DNA from: Pyrocephalus nanus
Lineage: Eukaryota; Chordata; Aves; Passeriformes; Tyrannidae
Assembly: GCA_038380795.1 (NCBI GenBank)
Contig: CM076270.1
Span: forward strand, 22,088,001-22,152,000
Reading direction: 5' to 3'
Length of the DNA: 64,000 bases
A model generated the notes under the pieces. That model saw nothing but the letters and a program-made list of their open reading frames with translations, searched no databases and had not been told where the DNA came from. The position numbers and the translations under genes are program-made. How positions within the stretch are numbered: position 1 is the first letter of the stretch; the number at the start of each line of letters is the position of its first letter. Below are positions 39,481 through 52,500 of this stretch, one piece after another.

Positions 39481-42400
39481 AGGCCAGCTAGACTTTGGGT
39501 CCAACCAAGTAGGACAGTTGCTGTGTACCAGTTCTACCTTCCAAGTGGGAATTTTTTATATATACTGATAAATTACTTTCAGATTCCTTAGTTAAACAGG
39601 CTGTAGAGCAACACCTTCAAGAAAAGAGGCTGTATTATAAACTGTCAAGTTCCAAGTTATTTCCCAAGCATTTTAAAATAATTCTAAATTAAATATTTTA
39701 AATTTCTGGTCGTGTTCATTCACTTGCTGTAGTGTTTGAGTTATTCTCTCTCAGACAACTCAAAAATAATGACTCCTTTAAAGGCACTGTGATTGGCAGG
39801 AGTATTCCTAACGTATTATGTGGTAGGTAATTTCCACTCATAGTCTCTTTTCAGACTTGGGATTGATAGGATATGTGCCAAAATGTCACATTATAGCTTT
39901 TGGTAATTAAAATATAGGATGGCATTAGTATTAGTTCTGGATAATTACTTGTTTTTAGAGCAAAGCTTTGACAGAATATTATGGAGGGTCTCCAGAAATT
40001 TGGTTTAAAAAGCTTTCCTCATTCCACAGAAAGCAGAGATTATATTTTGCAGGTAGGGCTATTTGGAGACCAGTTGATACCATTTAATGTAGGAGATGGT
40101 TGAATGATTTGTGGAAAATAAGGTTATCTGACAAATTCAGCCCATACTTCAGTTAATAAATAATTCATAAACTGATCGTGACTTCCACAATGCATTCATT
40201 ATTCATAAGGGCTCACTGAATAATTTGTGCAAACAAATTTCAGCCTGTAGAGTACCCGTGAGTTGTTTTGTGCTTGTTATTCTTATTGTGTGATCATGGT
40301 GTTTGGTTTTATTTTCTTACTGTACACAACTTTTAAGTTGGAGGGTAGTAGATAACATTGAATAGTTCCCAAAGCAAATGAAATCCTTTCCTGGATGAGA
40401 CAAAGAATATTTATGTCATGCTTTGCCACTGCTGCTTTTAACACAAAAGCATTGTTGGGGCTGGAGAGGTTTACGTCTTCAAGCAGAAGCCCACAAAGAC
40501 GTGGCTCAGTTGGGCTTAAGAATTATGAGTCCAAACATTCAGTGTCGTCTAGTTCTGCACAGATTTGGATTTTTTTTCAGGAAATGTTTTTGTGCCTAAC
40601 TCACCTTCTTTTCTTCCTCCCTTATTTTTTCCCTTCAAGAGAATTTTTGCAGGTGCTTCTTTGCCCCTTTTCCTTTTCACGAAAATTGAGGTTCATCTGT
40701 TTTCCAGGGAAGTTGGATATTGAGGAAGGGAGAAAGGATGAAGAGTAGGAGATGGTAACAGGAATATAAATAATAATAACAAAAAAATTTCCTGGAATTT
40801 AAAAAATCTCCAATAAGAACTGATGTAAATAAATCCTCAGTACCTTTTAAGTAAGACAGGAGTTTAAAGAGGAGTATCCTGTTGTCCAGAGGAAGAAGGC
40901 TGGAGAGACTCGTTTGGTCTCCCCTGCCACAGTCAGCACTTTAGAGAGCAAAAAGTTACCAAAGTAGAGCTTTGGAGAGAAGGATTTTTTGTCTCTGTCA
41001 TTGTTATAAAATACAAGCTCAAGAAATTCACTAAACCTGTTTTTATTTGCTTCCCCTCTCTTTGCCTGCTTCCTGTATTCAGACTGTGAACTAATTACAG
41101 AGCTAACTGTTGCTCTGCTATGTACCAGTGGGACCATGGGATGCTGGACACAGCAGCATTGGAATGTCCCTGCCTACAGACATTTCTCTCAGCCTCAGTG
41201 GGAGTGGCGTGATGTACCCTGTGTACCTCCTGAATTATGCTCCTTGATTTTTTTTCTCTTACTCATCTTAAACTGAAATCAGTTGTTGGTAATTTTAGGA
41301 GACTCAGACTGTTTCTTCCTTTACGTTCTGCCATGCTTTTTTTAAATAATGGAAGAATCTCTACATATAAAATGGGGGTAGCATTCCTTAATTGCCAGTT
41401 CTGAAACAGTCTAAAGTTCAAAAGCCATATAATTCTATTACCTGTAGGAAAAACAACTGGAAACAGGTTTTCAGTTTTCATTAGTGAGAGCTGATAAGTT
41501 ATGAAAAGGAGTTGATAAGGTACTCCTTAAGCAGCTGTGGAGATGTAAATTTTGAGGCAATAGACTTTTTTATGGGTAGCTTGGGTTAATAGCTTGTTAA
41601 CTGCAGTATGTTTCAAAGTGATACTGAGCTGGTTTATTTTGAGGGGAAGCAGAATATGGTATAAAACTGCTACTTACATCTGTATGCTTAATGTTCCAGG
41701 TTTTTGTTATTGTGGGCACCAGGTGTCTTTTGCACCAGACATCTGGAGGGATGAGCAACCCCCCTTTTTTTGTGTATAGACACACAGGTAAACGTGGTGG
41801 AGTCCTGGAGTTACTAATGTGCATCTTGATGAGAAAAACAGTCACACACATTCTAATTATTCCTGTTTGGTAAGCAATAAATAATAATGTTGTCTGATAT
41901 TTGTACAACTGGATCATCCAGAAGCTCTGAGGAAAGATTAAACCAGCCTCACGCTTCACGCTAGAATGGCATTTCTGAAGGCCTGGGTATTGAGAGCAGC
42001 TCATGAGAAAATCTGAGGCACTCTTTGAGATTATGTTTGGATGCTGGAATCAAATCAGAGAATTCCCATGAGATGTATGATGCTGTTCAAGTTGCATTCC
42101 TCAGGCAGAATCTCTGTTTCTGTGTAGTATTTGTGATTTTGGTAGGAGAGCCTGGATGACTTGTTCATGGGGTCCAGATACCTCTGACCTAACTAGGATG
42201 AAAGCTGGAGGCTTTCAACTACCAAATAAAGGTGTAATTTTGTGATGACAATACGTACTTCTTGTCAGACACAACATGATGACCTCTTATAATCATTTCA
42301 TCAGACATCAATTTTTGTAGTAGAAATAGTTCCCTTATTTACACCCTCTGATTCTTCACTGGGAAAGAGAGTAGAAATGAGCATCCCCATTGTCGTCACT

Positions 42401-44196
42401 GGATGTTAGCCCAGCCTCTGAATTAAAAACATATCCCATATGTGAGTTTAGGCACTGAACCTTGGTGTTTGGCCTTCAGTCATCACTGCCTGGATCCAGA
42501 CAGCTCTCAAAAATTTGGGAAAATTTAACTCAGGATCTAATTCTGGATTCAAATTTCACAGCCTGTTAGACGCTCTCATAAGCTTTGCCTGTCTGTGAGC
42601 CACAGAAACAAAGCTGTATTTTCCAAATAATATGTAACCAGTCATTCTGCTGGAGTGGGACTGGGTAGTTATGAGAAATATTTGCTCGTGTCCAAAAGTA
42701 AGCCTTTCAAGGTAGGAACAAAGAACATTTGGAGTAGTGTGTTTACTGAGAAGAAATGTCTGTTCTGTCTCCACAAAAAAGGGTTGGTTTTAGCCCAAAC
42801 TGTAACATGAGCCCTGTTGAAGGACTTTTGAGCTATGAAAGAAGAGGAGGTAGAATTTCTTAAGCCAGTTTTGCTGCCAGAAATAGGTGCTTCCTAAAGC
42901 TGCATTCCCACTGTAAAATGATGTATACCATCGTGAATAAGGTGCCATCTTTTATACTACTCATTTTGTTTGAAAGAAAAAGCAAGCCCTCAGTTCACCT
43001 TCGATACTTTAATAAGTACCACTAATAATCATTACAGTTGAAGAGATGCTATTATGCCATATGTCCTTTTATTGGTCTCTAGGGAGTATTTGCAAGTACA
43101 CAGAGATGAGTGTAAGTTATTGCTGTGATAATCAAACCATGTGTGTCATATGTCACTTAGAAACGATGTATTATTTAATGAAGAAAGCTTTTTTTAAATT
43201 AAGCAATACTTCATTTTAAAGCACGCGTAGGCATTTACCTTGTATGTAAGATTAAATAAATATATGTGTCATGGAAAGGGCCAGAATTCTGTAAGCAATA
43301 GCTGAAGACTGTGTGATCAGATTTGGAGCCCTCAAGGAAAGGTACCACTTCTTATGTCCTCCCACATATTGTGCTTGAATTATCGTATTTCCCCTTTCCC
43401 TCTGCTTTAATGGACAGTCATCAGCTGTGTAATTTAATTCACAACACTTTCATTGCTTGGGTTATCAGTCTGTACTTTTTACTCAATTCAGCCATCCTTA
43501 TGTCTAAAAAAATATGAGTTTTGGAAGAGGGAAATTCACAGCTGGATATTTTGATCACTCAGTAAATAACAAAGAGTGGCATTGATTTCATTTCTTTTTT
43601 GTGTTCTTGGTCTAGATTTTATCTTTTGTAAATATTTGTTTTGAAGTTTATAGTTTGACTATTGAGAATAAAGGTTTCTAAAATATTTTGGTGGAAGGAA
43701 AAATGCTGGCAGTGTACTCTGCCTTCCAGTTAAAAAAGTTATTCATCTGAAATGTATCCTTTGGCCATATTTGTTTTCGCATATTTGATCAGTTCAAGAC
43801 ACTTGCAGAATTTTCCCTCTCTGTGATTATTCCTAAATATTTCTGTAGCTGAAAATACAATCTTTCTGTAGCCAGCAGGAGGGTATTCCTACCTACCTCA
43901 GGCCAGAATATCTTCCTTGGAATAAGAAATGCCTTCTGAAAGAACTCCGAGTCCTAATCCCGGGCACGGAATAAGGAATCACTGTGTGGCTAAAAATCAG
44001 ATTCTAATTATGCATAAGGTGATTACAGTAGGAATTGGCCAATTGACACAGACACAAAGTGCAGAAAACAACTCAGGGCTGGCTCCTGCAGCATCCAGTT
44101 GATGGAAGGATTCTCATCCACAGAAATAGAAACAGCACCAAGCTCCAAACAACTCCAGTATTTTAGCTGCTGTTTGTTTGGGGCTTTGTGATCTAT

Positions 44197-44214
44197 CTTT
44201 CTTTCTTTCTTTTC
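44197..44214. repeat. (CTTT)n microsatellite
   Basis: Four CTTT units continue into a TTTTCTCTCC pyrimidine stretch. It is an ordinary tetranucleotide repeat. Confidence 0.9.
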
Positions 44215-45332
44215 TCTCCTCCTGACAACCTAGCTGTCAGGAAACTAACCTGCTATTTAATCTAATGATGTGTTTACATTTATTAATCAATTTGAATATA
44301 TATTTTCCTCAGTGTGACATTCTTCCCCCTTGTCTCCTCCCCCAGATCTAAGCTGGCATCATTCAAAGTGATGAGTATCTTCCTTCTTTTTTTCACTTGA
44401 GAAAGTGGCACAGAAGTTAAAACACTTCAAAGAGGTTGTTATCTCTCCATAGCTATTGTATAATTAAACATCAGCCTCCCCATTCTGATGTACATTCTCC
44501 TTGATCTCTAAGTAGGAAAACAAAAAGAAGAGGCATCTCCTGTGTTTGTCTCCTCTAACAGATGAGCATCAGCTTTTCACCTTTCTGCTGTAAACTGACT
44601 TGGCTTTGTCGGGAAGAAGCTGAAGTAGGGCAAAAAGATTTGCATGCTGCTACAGAAAGCTACTAATATAATCTCTCTAACAATTGATTAAATTGTGAGG
44701 ATGTGTGAGTAACGATAGCTTGGTCAAATGTGACCTTTTAAATGTAGGACAGGATGTGTGCAATGACTTGCAAGATTTAATGTGGAGTTTTAAGCTCTGG
44801 ACAAGGGGATGCTTTGCTTGTCTGTTTTGCTCAGCATGTCTCAAATAGGTTTTAGCTGTAGCAAATTAGGTAGAGCTAGATGAAATGAAAGCCACCTCCG
44901 GCTGAATTATCCAACTTAAAACAGCTTTAGCATGCTATTTTTAGATTTAAATATTCCTGTTTCATGGTGGGAGATGCCAAAGTTAATCTGCTTATGAAGA
45001 TTCAGACTTCTAAAGTTTCCACATGGGGTCTGTTGAAGAAGGAAATATATTTTCTGGTTTAGTGTTTCAAAGAAATTTAACTTTGGATTTCTTAATTTAG
45101 CTGGAGGAAGCAAATTGCTGCCTAGGACCACATTTTGGTGTGGTAGATAAACCCTTACTGATCCAAATTTTCAAGCACGTAAACCTGCATCGTGTCACCA
45201 AGTTTGATGAAGTGACAGGGTTTCTGCTGTCAGCCAAGGAATTTGTTTCTCTGGAATCAGCCAGTGAGACTGGTAGGTGAGGGGACAGGATGACATGGCA
45301 CCAGACATTCCTTATTTTCAGTTCTTTCCACC

Positions 45333-45360
45333 AAAAAAAAAAAAAAAAAAAAAAAAAAAA
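45333..45360. repeat. poly-A tract (A28)
   Basis: This is the longest uninterrupted homopolymer in the window. No upstream retrogene or LINE body was recognised, so it may be a simple tract. Its exact length in an assembly should be treated with caution. Confidence 0.95.
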
Positions 45361-47039
45361 GCCTGATCAAAGGTGTTCAAAAATATCTCTCTCTTTATTT
45401 TGGATGACAGTAGACTGGCTGTCTAGAACTGTAATAATTGACTCACATGAGACAGGTGACAGCATCTTGCTTAGTTTCAGACTCACTGCAGTATGGTCTA
45501 ATGAAAGTATCTGCTAAAAGCTCGTTAATGTTGGTGCTTTAATTCATTTTCTATATGACATAATGATAACTATCAGCGCTGCTGATCTACGGCAGAGGGC
45601 TGGATGTGCAAATAGCTTTTCCTCTAGCCTGGAACTAAATGTTGCTGGCCTGGCCGCAATCCCAGCTGGCTGGTTAAAGAAATGTGTCAAGGGATCACAG
45701 GAATATAGACATCAGTGGTGCACTTGGAATTAAAGCTTGCTCTGAGCTCTTGATTCCTTTACTCTCCTTAAAGATTTCCAGCACAGTGCAGTGTGGATAA
45801 CTCTTTTTAGCACAAAGAAGCTGTCCAAGCAAGTGTCTGAAGTATGGTTTCAGATGAGTTTTCTCTGAGGAAAATACTTGCCTTTAAATCTTTCCAGCCC
45901 TAATTAAGCCTGCATACCTACATTTCATGTCTGTCTGGGCTGCAATTGCTAACGTTTGCACAGAGGAGCAAGCGAGGAGCTGCCATGGCTGCTTTGTAAA
46001 GCACAAGCAAGCAGAATCTGGCAGTCAGGGCCACTCAGTTTTAATGACTGACTGACTGGATCTTGCAAAAAAGGATGGAGCTCGGCTGCATTTGGAGCCC
46101 GCTTGAAATAAATACTCCTTCTCTCTGGAACTGGAGATTGCAAGCTCTTCTTCCCTTCAGGGATTAGGCTGCTCTGTGGCAGCACTGCCAGGGGAAAAGG
46201 GGGCTGCAGGACAGGGGAGGCTCAGGGAAGGGCTGTGTGTGAGGGAGGAACTGCAGCCAGAGGACCAAGGTACCTTCACTGACCTCCCAGTCCATCGTAT
46301 AGTCACCAAAAGCATAAGGCTGGGCTGGTGGCTTAGGGTAACAGCTACAGAAATAAGTAATGGGGCAAGGAGAAATAGCTGTAGCTGGCTGGTTAAACGA
46401 GAACTTATTCATTTCTTGGCTACAGTGCTGCTGTCCCCAACTCCTGCCTGTCCTGCTGGTGCAGCAGGTAGGTGTGGGTGTGATGGAGTTGTCTTATCCC
46501 TATTTTTCTTCTTCCCTTGAGGCAGTAGGAGCTGCTTGCTGATAGGCCCATGGCAGAGGGGATGGATCTCAGCTCAGTTATGCTGTGGATCCAAGCCTGA
46601 AGCAGAATGTTTCACTTCTTCTGTTTCTGGATTTGGTTTTTCTGGATGAATGGACTGAAATGAATCTCTCTGTGTAGCATGGATATGTGGGAGGTATGTG
46701 CCTTTCTGTCTCTGGGTAATAGCTACCTTGCTTCTAGGATTGTCTGATTTTTCACCTTGGCCGGCTATCAGTGTAAGTCAAGGCATAGTTTCAGAGACTG
46801 AATTACACTACTGAAATGTTACTGATGTGCTAAACTGGTGTGAAATCAGGCTGGCTACTCCTGTCAGCTCCCCAGGAGTAAGGAAGGAGCTGAGTGCTTA
46901 CATCCAACAGCATCAGTCACTGCGTGCAAATCCAGTACCTTGTCTGAGACTTCAGCAAAGACTTCACTGTCTGCAGGTGAGATACCAGATGAGGTACATG
47001 AATCTCTGCTGGTGAACCAAAACTATAAGTCTATTGCAT

Positions 47040-47560
47040 CAGCTTTTAGTTACCACAGTTAAAATGGAATTTATTCTCTGGGGTTATTACTGTCACTCTT
47101 TATTAAAGGTCTAATTAATACTGTTGATTCTTTATTATTTGTTTAGAATTGATTTCTTATTTCCTACTTCAAGAATGTTAGTTATGTAAAAACAAAGGCT
47201 TTAATTAATTGACTGACTTAACTTTTCCAATATACATTAGCCCTGCTCCTTCCTATCCAGAAGGGCAGAATAGAAATGACATATGCTAAAATAAAGCAGA
47301 ATGTCTAAGCTGGTAATAATAAAGGCTTCATTAAATGGAAAATACCATTAGTACTCCAAACTGTCTTGATCAAAACTCAATTAATTTGTATTGTTTACAG
47401 TGTTAATTATTTTGGGGGAAAAAAAGTTTCTATCAATTTAATTCATAGCACGGTTGTTAAATTGTAAATAACTGAAACTGCTGAAGCTTTTCCTCCAATA
47501 AAATTGTAATTGGCCTTTTAAAGTAACTGCACTAATAAATTTCCCCTTTTCCTCCTCCTC
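47040..47560. promoter_or_regulatory. candidate conserved non-coding element, homeodomain-rich
   Basis: This AT-rich, non-repetitive block has repeated TAATTA/ATTAAT cores: TCTAATTAATAC near 47111, CTTTAATTAATTGAC near 47198, CTCAATTAATTTG near 47378 and GTTAATTATTTTG near 47402. The spacing and non-tandem nature resemble deeply conserved enhancers of neural loci. There is no coding signal. The call rests on composition only. Confidence 0.3.
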
Positions 47561-49079
47561 GTACTTAGCAAAGATCCTTAGTTGCCATGAGTCAGTGTCT
47601 TTTAGTCTCATGAGGTTCTGTAGCCTACCCAGCTGAGAATCTGGCCCAAAGCAGGGCTGTGACAAGAGAAGAGAAACATCAGCTCCAAGGTATTCGTGTA
47701 CAGGTTTGTTACTGTGGCTGAATTCAGTGCATTGCTACTTACAGAGGAGAAAAATAGAGCATTACAATTATTTGTGCTCACTGAGATGTTCTATACACAA
47801 AGTGACAGAAGTGATAGAAATTTGGAGTAAAAAATCTGGTTCCATTTTGCAGTTGCCGATAGTTACGTGTTAAACTGGTTTTTATTAACCTGGAACGAAG
47901 GGTAGCTGTAATACAGCACTTCTCCTCAATATATATAAGAATCTACGTGCTGCTTTCTGTTATGGTACCTCTGCATCTCCTGATCCACAGTGTACCTGAT
48001 GTCAACAGTGTGGTTGCAAAATGGGGCTAAAAAGCCTAAATTTGTCCCATTTTAGTCCCATGAATCACCAGAACTGTGTATCTGAACTGCCTGTGCAGCT
48101 GCTGAGGAAGGACAAGGGCCTCCAAAGGATGAATACTTCAGTAAATGATGGTATGAATAATTAAGCCTGTCTTCTCAGGCAGTCTGTGTGGTGAAGCAAG
48201 GAGATGAATGGAAGTCTTCCAAATTTTGAATGGCCTCTGACTTCAGGAGTATCCTCTCCTTCTCAGCATTCTTAGTCTGTTCTGATGTTTTGGTTTTCTT
48301 CTCTGTGCCATTTCTGATGGCAGCCATGCCTAGTGATCATATTTTTCTTAAAATCACCTTGGATATAGTAATTCTGTTGTGCACAAGAGTGCTTGAGGAA
48401 TCTCTGCTTACTACTGTCAATATATTTCTGGGGTTTGGATATGAAGTGTCTCTCTGTGGTTAGTTTAGTGTATTTCCAGGCCACCTCATCTACAGATTCT
48501 GCATTAAATATTGAAGCTTGTACGTGTAACCTTTGCAGTTTTGCATGTGTACAAAAGGCTTTGCACATGACAAAGCACATTTCCAAGTGCAGTGATCTCA
48601 TTCTGTTGGGTTTGCACCTCAAAATTCAGTGTACCTTTGCTTTCTTACAGCAGGTGTGTGATATTCTGGCAGCAGTTTGCCCTGCACAGGAGCGTGGCAG
48701 AAGCCCCCAGGGTGGAGCACAGTCCTGGAGCTTGACTCTGGTTTTGGATGCTGGGTTCTGCAAGTGCCATAACCATGTTCCTGCACAGGATGTAGGACAG
48801 GGCTCTCCCTCACACAGCCAGCAGCATCCCAGCCTCCCTTTAAGAGAGTCATGAGAATGGAAACCACCCAAAATGTCACGTAATGATACTGTTGCATTTT
48901 CTGTCTCCTGGTTGTGCACAGAGAAGAGTTCCTCCCGTTTCGGACGTGGGAGTGTGTAGACACACCAAAAATGGGCCCTTACATGTCAGATTGCAAGAAA
49001 CCTGTGCCTAATTATCCTGAGTCTGCAGGGCAGCTTGCTGATTCCCTGTAAATAGCACTTAGTCTAGTCTCAACCTGTT

Positions 49080-49560
49080 AAAAGTATACAACGATTAACA
49101 TTTATTTTTTTTTCCCCAAGTATTTAATTTTGACAGCACTATAAACAAAAGCACTTCCATGCATCTTTCCTTGCTGAATTATTTATTTGAATGGAGATAT
49201 GAATCATCATTATTGCGGAATACAGTGAAGTCAGGGTCCTAGAACAAAAACATCAGTGCTAATTAGCTGGAAATAAAATTGTCAAAAATACTTGATTCTA
49301 ATTAGGGTCTTTTTAATGTTTATACACGGCGGACTTGATCTTCCTCTCAGTGACTGTGTAAATCTGGAATGCTTTCATTGCCTCTAGTATGGTATTCATG
49401 CAAATAAGATGATAACTTTATGGCTCATTCTAATGGTTATTATATGCTGTTAGCTAAATAAGAAAGCAGTTCAAACTTTAAATTGTTTGATTAAGTAAAG
49501 TCAGTCCACATGTTTTACACTGCATATCCAAAGCATAGAAATATCAGTAGCTGTGCAATT
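49080..49560. promoter_or_regulatory. candidate conserved non-coding element with POU and LIM-type sites
   Basis: The block combines GCTAATTAGC near 49258, TCTAATTAGG near 49298, a perfect POU octamer at 49398-49405, and the AT-rich word GTTAGCTAAATAAG near 49450, all without simple-repeat structure. It lies about 1.5 kb from the 47040-47560 block and may belong to one regulatory domain. This is inferred from motif density; alignment to other birds would decide it. Confidence 0.3.
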
Positions 49561-52500
49561 CAAGAACTGTAGACCTGACTGCAGCTCTGAATAAGAACCA
49601 CATGCTCTTATCTATTTTACATAAAAATATGCATGTATAATTAACTTACTCCTCTTTATATATAGCTGGGATTTTTCTGTTTGTATGTGAAAGTATTAGA
49701 GTTGATCTGGACGATGAGTGATGCTGGGTCATACCTGTTAAGAGTTATTTGGCTTTTCTGAGGTTTCCCCACATATAGTTCATTTTACCACTCTGTCTCT
49801 TTCCCTTTGAAATCAATTATTTGTCCTTTTCTTAAGTGAAGCTCAGCTACTTCTTCTGTGTAATTCCTCAGTTGTTCCCCACCCGTTTTCACAATCTCCC
49901 TGTTCATCAAAACATTCAGTCCTGCAGTATTGCCTCTGCTTTGTACTTCTTTCTCAAGAGTTTTCTGGAATAACCTTTTGATGGTAGGGCCCAAAACTTA
50001 GGATTAACCTAGATGTGACATGGGTTTGGATTTAGTATTTTACTCTGTGTTTTCACAATTGAGATCAAGTTTAGATTTTTATCTGAACCTCCCTGAACTT
50101 TGAAATAGGTCACATCTAAAGAATTTGCAGGATCTTGATAAGCAGGAGTTTTTGAATCTTGAGTGGCCTCTCACTGACTCCTGGTGGTCTGCCTGGGACC
50201 TCCAGAGGCACTTCTGCAATTCCTCCAGTCCAGATTTATATGCTGTAGTCTCTTCTCTCTAAGGTCCATCCCCTCTACTTTAGAAGTGTAAAACCAAAAA
50301 GAGTATATTGTTTGTTTTTCTGAAATGAAAGTAATCTTGAAAAATCATAACTTCTTTTTATTAAGAGTTAAATTCCAATGCAGTTGTGCCAAACCAACGT
50401 GGTTGCAGACTGTTAAGCTGTTTATTTTTGCAACTACTTAAGTAAAAGCTAAAGTTGAAAACATTTTTTCCAGAAAATAATTGACATGTTATTTTTCTGC
50501 TTCATAAATTGCTTAAGGGACTTATGATTTTATTCATAGATTAATAAATTTGTTATAACTGTTTGGATAATTCTGTGGCTAATTCTTGAGCTGCTAGTTT
50601 ATAAACAATTTGAGGATTTTTAATTCAGAATTCAGGTGTTATCAGTAGCTGGTTTCCTGTGTTCATGACTAGCTTGGGGTTTTTGCTTTTTCATGGTCTA
50701 TAGGATGAGTGTTTGGCCCCATGTGGGACCTTTAAGGGCAATTGCAGTTGCAAAGAAGTAATAGTGATTTTAACTTGGTTGATTTAGCAGTGCAGCATAT
50801 TAGGTTTCTCGTATGACCATCACACTTTGAATCTTTTTGTCTGGAAGTATTCTTTAATATTTTGCCCTAAAATAAGCCAGGTCTGAACCAATCCCATACC
50901 AGGGTGACTTACCTCAGACTTTTACTTGGGAATTTGCTCACCCCCAGTATCTCTTAGGTCAGGAAAGAATAGAAATGGCTTTGCTGTTTAGCTGAGAATT
51001 AAATTAGAGAGGTCTTCTGAAGAAATGGATCATTTTTTTTTCCACATAGGTCCTGAATTAATAGCTGAATAGATGAAACTGTGTCTCTGTGCTAGCTTCC
51101 CTTGCTGTCCCGAGTTCTGCTTAATGGAGACTTGACTTGAGCCCTGTTCTGTTGTGCTGCAGCCCCATTAATACAATCTGGAGAGGCCATCGAGCGAGCT
51201 CAGAGATGTATAGTGACACATACCCTTGTGTTCAATGAAATATGACCCAATAAATGGAGAAATTTCATTTATCACCTGTCTGAGGGGCTGAGTGGGAAGC
51301 GGGAGATGCTTAGGAAAGGGCTGCTTGGTGTGCTTTAGGTTGTATCTCGTTTCATTCCAGAAACTCCGACTCAGTCAATTCTGCTGCATTTAAGATGACT
51401 GTAATGAGGGGTGTAATGTCTCTCTGAATTACCTGAAAATCTTTTAAAAGCTCTGTCACTATTCTTTCTCTTGAGATTCAAGACTAACCTTGGGTATTTG
51501 CCATCTAGGAATCTACCTAATTACCTGAGGTTATGCACTGGTCAGTAAGAGATAGTTTATGAAGGACAAGGGAATTATTCTAGTGTTTATAAAATCAGTT
51601 ATTAGGCACATCATTTCCCTGATAGGCTGAGGTTCTTCACTTATTATGTAGAAGAGCCAGCATAGAATTGGAGTAATTTCTTTATAATAATTAAATAAAT
51701 TACTTGGGAGATAATGTAGATACTAATTTTAACATTTCATTTAATACTTCCTTGGGCCTTCTATAGTTGGGTAAACCAGAACTGTGATCTGTGTTTGGAT
51801 CAATGAAATACTTCCTTAAATAAGAAACTTCTTGTTTATTCTCGGGGGTAATATCACTCTCCCGCCTCATGATTTTAGGGTGAAATAGTACATCCAAGAT
51901 CAGACTTGTTTCCTACCACAGAAAATAATAATTTATTTGACTCTGGTCATTTTGTAAACATCCTAATGCATAGGAATCAAGCAGAGAAATATATAAGATA
52001 TCTTTATTGATTTATACATACAAGGGTATTTACGGTGTGTGGTGCCCAAAGTAGCAGCCTATATTCATGCTTAGATCAAATTTTAATTTCTCGGGCTCAG
52101 CCTCAAGAAAAAACAAAATAGCAAAACTGGAACTCAAGGAAATGATGATAGACTGAATCTTCTGAAGTAGTTCCAACTCATTTTACATGCTGTTTGACTT
52201 AAATCATCAGATCATCTTTCTGTATCAGAGTATCCTTTTTTGTTTGGAAAACTGCTTGTTATAGATGAGTTTTGTGAGGGAATGAAGGTGACCACAAAAA
52301 AAAAAAATCAGCAGTTACATGATATGGTATCTAGAACCCTGGAATGATTTTCTTACTCCAAACAAAGAAATTAAAAAGTAAAACATTTCTGTGCCAGCAA
52401 AGAGAGCCATGTCGGCAGATCTAAATCCAAACTTTGGGTTTGTTTGTAAATTCAAGACTCTCATCGAGTCATGTACAAAGGCAGGCCTGTATCAAAACAC

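Larger units (their letters stand above)
39481..47039 (+). other. NYAP2 large intron, part 3
   Basis: This is AT-rich non-coding intron. It holds an AT-rich candidate conserved stretch at 40120-40270 (TAAT, ATGCATTCATTATTCATAA words), a (CTTT)n repeat at 44197-44214, an A28 run at 45333-45360 and a GC-richer patch at about 46160-46470. No coding exon was recognised. Confidence 0.65.

Noticed and set aside
45333..45360. Poly-A tail of a processed pseudogene
   Set aside because: The sequence before the A28 run shows no spliced-gene similarity and no polyadenylation signal at the right distance.
48393..48854. 153-codon + strand open frame
   Set aside because: The sequence is Cys-, Ser- and Leu-rich without any recognisable domain. 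The frame starts from a non-ATG codon, and the opposite strand is open over part of the same DNA, as expected from composition.
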